Source: a virus. From it: a DNA stretch of 20,274 nt. Location: IMG/VR virus record IMGVR_UViG_3300010885_061695, positions 1-20,274 of that record; one strand, given 5' to 3'. The translations under genes were made by a program, and so were the position numbers. Below, in pieces: positions 14,901 through 20,274 of the stretch. Each line of letters opens with the position of its first letter. The stretch's first letter is position 1. The notes beneath the pieces were generated by a model that was not told the origin of the DNA, made no database searches, and saw only the letters and a program-made list of their open reading frames with translations.

Positions 14901-15085
14901 TATATCTTTCTATTCCTGACTTCACTTTCTCTAAAAAAGGCCCTTACTTATTTAATCAAATTAAAAGAGACTATGAAGCTTGGGTAATTGGTCAAAAAAC
15001 ATTTGCTGTAAAAATATTACTATTAGATAAAAGTGGAGATACACTAAGTCAAATATTTACATTTACTAACAACGAAAATTGTTAA
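11720..15085 (+). CDS. Probable tail-tip or fibre protein with N-terminal Ig-like domain
   Basis: A 1121-residue protein rich in Asn, Ser, Thr, Ile and Tyr and predicted to be mostly beta strand, with no signal peptide or membrane segment. Residues 1-85 are a putative Ig (He_PIG-type) domain with NLPVGFSINNDSGLIKGVPS, then AGSYSIDL and a final TLTLNIQV strand, like the domain inside the gpJ extension. Residues about 90-200 may be a fibronectin-III-like domain ending YLTIFSKNSLGYESSG. The rest is unrecognised. Near the C-terminus C918, C929, C933 and C934 form a cysteine cluster that could bind metal or form disulfides. Its start overlaps the gpJ stop (TAATG). Because gpJ ends at its hub region, this protein may be the distal fibre or receptor-binding part; that is inferred from position and domain type. 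Confidence 0.85.
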   Translation: MSAPIINSTLSVSANIGEYFEYTITASNSPTSYNATNLPVGFSINNDSGLIKGVPSIAGSYSIDLFATNVDGTDSQTLTLNIQVKDSILNLSTNIIQTVSSPDAQISIIDITKNTKGFKVNIKPKKNIDDIKYYNVYLDNINFNLKPNTNDSSLLIKQLPYSELEQTFDYIPRNSGLHYLTIFSKNSLGYESSGILFSGIIPNQQVIKEISFKNFNYYKNDKNDTDDALIGEMNIFPSSGQITVNTPFSLIGFEIDYLSETTEEVANFEGFYLKDFSSYFKEKALNVYCRVIQALDNNSGILFDNTLLRNTSNDVFTFQQKGDSVIKDSYKNDLSIRNTDLIADNQNRSIIPSNSRYFIFDYINNHNAFISKNTRYEEAVNSQNNLLFNPEKDTESSFLQKMLNATGLTGELNKNYILTTNPGHYNTYYISVELTDENGFSSAGGNVESPSNTDLERYTNQDGYKIIKIEHNTISRNKVSNMFKNYRREDNKIVFDIKGDLPIDIGLNSILIIPQKYQENINLQENKTYFDDYIFLRNIDDIKAQNEKNYKIEMIDSQNESKYRITTYLNPDSPLLKDNIFSAKIYYLNSLQAHSLSFYLSENGYTLKALLYYISNTEVIDKYIVLNKFIKDNQNYTSTIAASYQGLVYFFTPESFPYIAWPDQKYRENYLNKHGARMLDFEADGVASGPEFFDYFPKANAEIYDNFPSEIQYKTTYRCLDSYKYSSNNLLEFLTPEDVPTNGINGSSSYLGVYDPGNIGDVDSPNTADFKSINNDLVYFKSKNISYIKFISAGMQKDDAYAIIEFILDIPDAQDFIVQGISGTDTILEKGIKEINGVNHHYFVAKFVSSCGVDTDPILNGTPINQKNIVDSKKMISFLIYPTKIKIIEDPDDVPFFGDLYLLATSFDNNQFSILKECPYTVLNNSTDCVKSCCVQPEDTINQKSIFANFHILSRHIGNQTGNNYPYGKIGGTTNNVLGSIAYRYKAANYSTSNITLEYKKPTNQINPLNFGIVCYPEHNVALDKILIYMKQVNDVNNITWQSADLIDSYIFEDIVKTYPIYLSIPDFTFSKKGPYLFNQIKRDYEAWVIGQKTFAVKILLLDKSGDTLSQIFTFTNNENC

Positions 15086-18000
15086 CGGCCTAAATCTCTT
15101 CCCTTACTGCCTTGATATAATACTCCGCCTGGACGTTGTTCTTCTACTATAACTTTCAATACTTGTTGTCTTAATAATTCTGCAAGGACTCTTGATCTTT
15201 CCATTGTCTTTTTGAATTTCTCTTGATCAGTTTCTTCTTTATTGCTTCCAGTTTGATCTTCTTCTTTTGTGGAGTCTGTTGTTTTACCATTTTGATCAAC
15301 GTTAACGCTTATGTTTATATTATTAGTTACTCCTCCAGCTCCAGTTGTATCAGAAGTTGTTGCTCCACCTTCTGCTTGAGCTTTGGCTCCTTTATTTTGC
15401 TCTTCGATTCCTTTATTTAATTGCTCTAAAGATTTTACTAATTTTGTAATAGATTCTACAAATTGATTTCTAGAATTATCCTGTTGATTTGGTCCTACAC
15501 CTCCAACAGAAGGTAAAGCAGTTCCAACTGGACCACCTTCTGCAAATCCAGTAACTTGTCCTCTGTTTAATCTATCAAAAAATGGTTGTCCAAAGCGATC
15601 TACAGCATCTTTTCTAACTACATATTCTCCGCCCATAAGCATAGCTGGTACATCGTCCTTAGTAGAAGTTCCGCCATAAATCATTCCACCAGTAGCTCTA
15701 CTAGCCCAACTTGGAGTAATTCCTAATCTACTTCCTGTTGAAAACCAATTACTAAATACATTTCCTAAAGAATTAAATCCTGATTGATATCCTGTTCCAC
15801 CAAACCCACCAAAATTTTGACTTCCAAATGCAAATGGACTATACATGCTTGGGGTCATTGGATATTTAAAAGCATTAAATTGAGAAAGACTTGAGTATGG
15901 ACTTGCGCCAATATACTTTAGATAATTATTAAAACCTTTTTCACCAAATGAAGAGAATCTATTTTGTAAAGTATTGCCATAAAATGAAGAGAACTTCGAA
16001 GATAATCTGCCGTAATCACCTTTATTTTTAACATCATATAAGCTACCTACACTTTGATATAGAGTCGGTGAAGCTCCAGAAGTTTGGTCTATTATATTTT
16101 GTAAATTTTGAAAGAAAGGTAGTATTTGATCTGGAGATTGTTGATTTATTCCCAAGAAATCTTGTTGAGTAATAGCTTCTGCTACTGCTTGTGGAGTTAC
16201 TTTCGTTCCTCTTAAATAGTCTCCCATAGCAGGAGAAGGAAAACTCATTTTTGTTTGATAACCAGCACTAGGATTAAATATACTTCTATTATATAAATTT
16301 CCACCTAAATTATATAATGCGTCATAACCTTTTCCAGCTAAATTCTTCATTCCACCCAAACTAGCCATTAATGCTCCACCAATTCCACCTGCTCCACCAC
16401 CAATTGCTGGCATTTTCATTCCAGCATTAGAAATAGTTTTTGTAACGCCACCTTGAGGCATATTAAATGGAGTTGCATTTAATCTATTAGTATTAAATGT
16501 TGCAGCTGTTCCAGTAAAAGCTGGAGCATTAGTTGCTTTCAAGAAATTTGTTACAGCATTAGCACTTCTCGCCTGATTAGCAAATGGATTAGGCTGCATT
16601 CCTATTGTATCAATCCCTTTTGCTATTTGATTGGTCGAAGGAGAAAAAGATGTTAGTGGGAAAGATTGTTTTGATGGCAATCTAAATCCAGCCACTACAG
16701 CAGGAGTATTTGTACCAGCTATATTCCCTGCTGGAATACCCATATTCATTGCTGCAATTTTTGTTGCACCAGTTTTATTTAGTTGAAAATCAAAATGAGT
16801 TCCAGTCGCTCCAGGAGTTTTAGGGCCTTCAAAATTCAAAGAATAATCTTTTTCAGAAAGACCCATACTAGATAAATAATCTTTAATTTGTTGTTTTCCA
16901 GCTGTATAGTCATTTAATGTAAAATCACTTTTAAGTCCAGTTCTATGAGATGTTCCTGCGGACCTAACTCCAGCGTGATAAAGATCATTCATGCCAGTCA
17001 TTCTATTAAAATTAGATCCCAAAGCCCCTTGAATTCCTCCCATTAAATTTAATAATTCTGGACTATTGTATCCTCCACCAAAAGCCTGACCACCCATTTT
17101 TTGTAAATCTGCATAAGTACTATTTGTTGTTAATCCCATTTGAGCTAATGTATAAGTCTTTCCATCTGAACCTTTAACTCTTAAATTAAGAGCATTAGAC
17201 GGAAGATATTGATTTGCCATACCACCAGTTTGATAACCACGAACTAGTCCACCTTTTGCATATCCTCTATTATATCCAAATGGATTAGAATTTTGATTCA
17301 AGAAATCATAAACAAGATTTCCTCGACCAGGAGCAATTGGAGCAACAGGAGATGCAAAATTCATTAGATAATCTTGCTGTGCATTTTGAGTATAAGTTTG
17401 GAATCCTGCTGGCGCTCCTAATCCTACTCCAAATTGAAATCCTCCAATAGTAGAAGTTGGTTGACCATAGTTATAGCTTGAACCTCCATATCCACCCTGA
17501 CCACCAAATTGTGGAAATAGTTGAGCTTGTTGTTTTGAGAACGGATCGCCATAACCACCAAATTGACCTCTTTCAATTGCGTCACTCATAGCTTTTTTCT
17601 GATCATCTGTAAGCTTATTACCTACTATTGCTCCACCAGGCATACTAGAAAATTGCGAGAATCCTCCTGTTAGAGCAGTTTGAAGAAGACCTGCGCCTGT
17701 ATTAAGTATGCCACCAAATATACCTCCAAGTCCACCTCCACCTCCGCCTCCACCAAATAATCCACCTAAACCACCACCGCCACCTAGACCACCTAAAAGT
17801 GGTCCAGCAAGACTCATTCCAACATTTAGCAATCCACCAATCAACATGTTTGATCTTGCTTGATTATATGCAGCCATTCTTCTTGCATTTTCTTCGTCTG
17901 CTGCTTTTTGCGCTAGTCTTCTCTGCTCTTCTACTTGACGATATTGTTCGTTATATCCAGTTTTAAAGTTTGACACTTGCTCTTGATAGTTTTGCATTCC

Positions 18001-20274
18001 AAGAAATCTTTGAGTTCTTAGAGCGTTCATTGGATTATTTTCATCCATTAAAGCTCTACTACTTAACATGTCTGATATATTAAATTTACCTGTTAAAGCT
18101 GGAACATTACCTAATTCACTTGGAGCATTTACTGTAGTTTTAAATGCTTCGGCAGTATAATTATCATTTAATTTTTCTCCATTTGCTCCAAAGAAATCAT
18201 AACTATTATTCAATAATCCAATAACACTTCCGCCACCAGCATATCCTCTTACCATACCGCCTTTATTAAGCATATCCAACATGCCTTTGCCATATTTATT
18301 AACCGCACTTTTTCTTAATACGTATTCTCCATCTGTTAGCATCGCAGGAACATCATCTTTCATTCCACTTCCACCTTTAACATGACCACCAGAACTATAC
18401 TTTTTAATTATTCCTCCTTGAGATTTTCCACCAAATAAACTTCCTAAAATATTACCTAATAATCCTCCACCACCCCCACCTTGTTCACCAAATCCACCAC
18501 CACCAGTTAATCCACCAAGTAAACTTCTCATTCCAATACTAAATTGTTCTTTTATAATTTGTTGAGATATACTTAATAACATATCTTGGAAAGCTTGATC
18601 TGCAGTTTTTGTTCCATCTATAAATGCGCCAAATGCGTCTTCAAATCCAGTTTGCATATTAGTTGCAAGATTAGCAAAAGATTTATTTATTTTATCTGCT
18701 GTTGTTGCAGCATTATCGCCAAACTTATCAAAGAAAGACGTAAGAGGATCAAATCCTTCAGCAAAGTTTCCTTGTTTCAATGATCTCTCCATCAAGCTTT
18801 GACGAGCTGCTGCTCGTTCATCAGAGAACATGTATTGTGAATTTTTACCAAATTCAATTTTATCTATTGATAATTTTAATCTTTCAAAAGCTTGAGTAGT
18901 TGTTATTGCTCCATTATTCCAAGCCTTTTGTATCTCTGCAGCTTCTTGAGTATATTGACTTAAATATTTTATTCTATCTGCACCATATCCTAATTCATCA
19001 CTTAATTGCTTATATCCAGTTATAACTTGTTCTCCAAATGCTTGACTTTTACCTACGCTTAAATTTTGTTCTATTTTAGAATAATCTATATTACCTAGAG
19101 CAGCAGAACTAATTCCTCCAGGAAGAGAGAACTGCCTTTGTAATGCTTGTATATCTGTAATAGATCTTGTACCTTGAGTGAAAGCTGCATTTTCTGCTGC
19201 TAAAGCTTCTCTATATTTTTCTACGCTTTCTTGATGTTCTTTCCAAGCTTTTAGATACTCATCCAATAATCCTTTTTCATCTACCTTTTTTAATTCTTCT
19301 CCTATTAATTTAGAATACTCTCCAGTACTAATTAATCCATCTACTAAACCTTGTACTCCATTTATTCCTCCTGATTTATAAGCTTGTTGAAGTTTTCCAA
19401 TATCAACACTACCTACTGCTTCTCCTGTTTTACTGAAGTTAGAAAAAAGATCAGATAATTGTTGTCCACCAGTTTGTATATATCCTCTATAACTCATTTG
19501 ATCTCTTTGAGACATGCCTTTAATTTTTTCTTGTGGACTTTTCATGTAATCACTTGTAAAAAAGTCATACCATTTTTCACCTGCTAAATCATTTATTTTT
19601 TGAGTTGTTCCTAATAATCCTCCACCAGCAGCAAGTCCTTTTGATTCTCTTTGAGCTTTAATTTGAACTTCGCTTATCTTTTGCCTCAACTCTGCTGTAT
19701 CGCCTATCTTTTTATAAAGATCAACAATTTCATCTCCTGCACCTGGAAGTGCGGCATTTAATTGAGTAATACTTTTAGCAAAATCAGTTTCAGATTTATT
19801 TCTTAAATCTAGTCTTGTTTTTGCATCTAAATCTGCTCTACCTTCTATTGAACTTAAAGTTTCTAAAGATACTGATAAGTTTTGAGTTGCAGCTGAAATA
19901 CTATTAAATTTTTCTGTTGAAGTTTCTATTGATTTTGCAACATCTGGCATGATATCATTTAATTTTTCAAATACATCATAAGCTGCCATGATTCCACCAA
20001 TTCCACCTCCAACAGCTGCCCCCATTGGTCCTCCAACAGCAAATCCTAATCCAGCATAAGAAGCTGCTGTACCCAATCCAGATATTCCAGCTTTAGTTGC
20101 TCTTCCTCCAGCTGTATTTTCATTTCCAATAAACTGAGCAGCTGTATCTGCTAATAATGGAGCAGCTAATGCAAGTCCTGCTCCATATCTTGATCCAAAT
20201 CTTCCTAATGCTCCACGAGCTCCACCAGATATTCTTCCTTGTTGATTTCTTGCAAATACTCCCATCTGATTATT
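15082..20274 (-). CDS. Tape-measure protein with M15-like peptidase motifs (5' end open at window edge)
   Basis: At least 1730 codons. The first in-frame ATG is at 20265, but the frame stays open to the window end and the visible start already looks internal, so the N-terminus is probably missing. In order: hydrophobic Ala/Gly helices (about 28-95); long helical region (100-530); a lambda-tape-measure C-terminal-like segment near 535-580 (GFEDAFGAFIDGTKTADQAF); a Gly-rich part; a first KDDVPAMLTDGEYVLRK unit near 637; a coiled coil near 765-800; Gly-rich hydrophobic stretches; an M15-like motif set at 1107-1159; a second DDVPAMLMGGEYVVRK unit near 1537; and a C-terminal EEQRPGGVLY. Such proteins set tail length and leave through the tube at infection. 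It converges on the fibre gene, and the two stops share a TTAA. Confidence 0.9.
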   Translation of the reverse strand, partial: NNQMGVFARNQQGRISGGARGALGRFGSRYGAGLALAAPLLADTAAQFIGNENTAGGRATKAGISGLGTAASYAGLGFAVGGPMGAAVGGGIGGIMAAYDVFEKLNDIMPDVAKSIETSTEKFNSISAATQNLSVSLETLSSIEGRADLDAKTRLDLRNKSETDFAKSITQLNAALPGAGDEIVDLYKKIGDTAELRQKISEVQIKAQRESKGLAAGGGLLGTTQKINDLAGEKWYDFFTSDYMKSPQEKIKGMSQRDQMSYRGYIQTGGQQLSDLFSNFSKTGEAVGSVDIGKLQQAYKSGGINGVQGLVDGLISTGEYSKLIGEELKKVDEKGLLDEYLKAWKEHQESVEKYREALAAENAAFTQGTRSITDIQALQRQFSLPGGISSAALGNIDYSKIEQNLSVGKSQAFGEQVITGYKQLSDELGYGADRIKYLSQYTQEAAEIQKAWNNGAITTTQAFERLKLSIDKIEFGKNSQYMFSDERAAARQSLMERSLKQGNFAEGFDPLTSFFDKFGDNAATTADKINKSFANLATNMQTGFEDAFGAFIDGTKTADQAFQDMLLSISQQIIKEQFSIGMRSLLGGLTGGGGFGEQGGGGGGLLGNILGSLFGGKSQGGIIKKYSSGGHVKGGSGMKDDVPAMLTDGEYVLRKSAVNKYGKGMLDMLNKGGMVRGYAGGGSVIGLLNNSYDFFGANGEKLNDNYTAEAFKTTVNAPSELGNVPALTGKFNISDMLSSRALMDENNPMNALRTQRFLGMQNYQEQVSNFKTGYNEQYRQVEEQRRLAQKAADEENARRMAAYNQARSNMLIGGLLNVGMSLAGPLLGGLGGGGGLGGLFGGGGGGGGLGGIFGGILNTGAGLLQTALTGGFSQFSSMPGGAIVGNKLTDDQKKAMSDAIERGQFGGYGDPFSKQQAQLFPQFGGQGGYGGSSYNYGQPTSTIGGFQFGVGLGAPAGFQTYTQNAQQDYLMNFASPVAPIAPGRGNLVYDFLNQNSNPFGYNRGYAKGGLVRGYQTGGMANQYLPSNALNLRVKGSDGKTYTLAQMGLTTNSTYADLQKMGGQAFGGGYNSPELLNLMGGIQGALGSNFNRMTGMNDLYHAGVRSAGTSHRTGLKSDFTLNDYTAGKQQIKDYLSSMGLSEKDYSLNFEGPKTPGATGTHFDFQLNKTGATKIAAMNMGIPAGNIAGTNTPAVVAGFRLPSKQSFPLTSFSPSTNQIAKGIDTIGMQPNPFANQARSANAVTNFLKATNAPAFTGTAATFNTNRLNATPFNMPQGGVTKTISNAGMKMPAIGGGAGGIGGALMASLGGMKNLAGKGYDALYNLGGNLYNRSIFNPSAGYQTKMSFPSPAMGDYLRGTKVTPQAVAEAITQQDFLGINQQSPDQILPFFQNLQNIIDQTSGASPTLYQSVGSLYDVKNKGDYGRLSSKFSSFYGNTLQNRFSSFGEKGFNNYLKYIGASPYSSLSQFNAFKYPMTPSMYSPFAFGSQNFGGFGGTGYQSGFNSLGNVFSNWFSTGSRLGITPSWASRATGGMIYGGTSTKDDVPAMLMGGEYVVRKDAVDRFGQPFFDRLNRGQVTGFAEGGPVGTALPSVGGVGPNQQDNSRNQFVESITKLVKSLEQLNKGIEEQNKGAKAQAEGGATTSDTTGAGGVTNNINISVNVDQNGKTTDSTKEEDQTGSNKEETDQEKFKKTMERSRVLAELLRQQVLKVIVEEQRPGGVLYQGSKGRDLGR
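15530..15690 (-). repeat. Tape-measure repeat unit 2 (DDVPAML...GEYVVRK)
   Basis: Encodes GGMIYGGTSTKDDVPAML, then MGGEYVVRKDAVDRFG, a short helix, and LNRGQVTGFAEGG. It aligns end to end with the unit at 18236-18400. The shared D-D-V-P-A-M-L and G-E-Y-V-[LV]-R-K-x-A-V cores are clear despite divergence. Confidence 0.75.
16760..17060 (-). other. Peptidase M15-like domain inside the tape-measure protein
   Basis: TSHRTGLKSDF gives H1107, G1110 and D1114 in the spacing of the M15 motif S-x-H-x-x-G-x-x-x-D. GTHFDF supplies H1157, 43 residues after D1114, as the third zinc ligand. The preceding NRMTGMNDLYHAGVRSAG fits the strand-and-loop before that motif. The usual catalytic Glu three residues before the last His is not seen, so activity is uncertain. 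Family members cut peptidoglycan peptides. Confidence 0.6.
18236..18400 (-). repeat. Tape-measure repeat unit 1 (DDVPAML...GEYVLRK)
   Basis: Encodes GGHVKGGSGMKDDVPAML, then TDGEYVLRKSAVNKYG, a short helix, and LNKGGMVRGYAGGG. This unit is common in tape-measure proteins of environmental phages. It recurs about 900 residues later at 15530-15690. Confidence 0.75.

Noticed and set aside
15223-15420. Plus-strand Ser/Cys-rich open frame opposite the tape-measure C-terminus
   Set aside because: Its low-complexity composition mirrors Glu/Gln-rich codons of the real gene; there is no ribosome binding site.
1-20274. tRNA genes, CRISPR array, diversity-generating retroelement, attachment site
   Set aside because: No cloverleaf, spaced direct repeats, reverse transcriptase or template/variable repeat pair was recognised by eye; coding density leaves almost no space for them.

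Overview
The window is a densely packed, AT-rich stretch of tailed-bacteriophage (Caudoviricetes) genome that encodes most of a long, non-contractile (siphovirus-type) tail. The main support is a run of five genes in lambda order, M-L-K-I-J, recognisable from conserved motifs: the gpL cysteine motifs, the JAMM and NlpC/P60 motifs of gpK, the beta-grasp start of gpI, and the GEGPIEG, VPSNYNP and FGCTS motifs of gpJ. This module is typical of phages of Gram-negative bacteria. The low GC and the free-standing carbohydrate-binding modules would fit an aquatic environmental phage, but the host cannot be named from this sequence. No tRNA, CRISPR array, IS element or replication gene is visible.

Layout. 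Positions 1-1081 (minus strand) carry two related beta-rich proteins, probably tail-tube type; the first is cut by the window edge. Positions 1082-1155 are a short divergent intergenic region with a perfect inverted repeat. Positions 1156-15085 (plus strand) form one compact operon: an unknown 159-residue protein, then gpM, gpL, gpK, gpI, gpJ and a 1121-residue probable tail-tip or fibre protein. Genes overlap or lie within about 20 bases of each other. Positions 15082-20274 (minus strand) encode a very large tape-measure protein, convergent with the operon. The two stop codons share a TTAA, and the tape-measure reading frame is still open at the window end. Tail genes therefore lie in three alternating strand blocks instead of one lambda-like transcript.

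How the genes fit together. The tape-measure protein fills the tube and sets its length. It also carries an M15-like peptidase motif set that could open peptidoglycan. gpM, the iron-sulfur-type gpL, gpK (JAMM plus NlpC/P60 peptidase) and gpI (ubiquitin-like) build and mature the tail tip around the gpJ hub. gpJ ends just after its hub region, and the next gene begins with the same kind of Ig-like domain found in the gpJ extension, so it may provide the distal fibre.

The most unusual feature is in gpI. A 130-residue Hint (intein or bacterial-intein-like) domain sits exactly in the glycine linker between the ubiquitin-like domain and the hydrophobic C-terminal part. It has N-terminal Cys, TxxH and C-terminal His-Asn, but is followed by Gly instead of Cys, Ser or Thr. 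It could self-cleave, splice atypically, or present the ubiquitin-like domain with a polyglycine tail as an activated thioester. The JAMM-protease gene for gpK lies immediately upstream.
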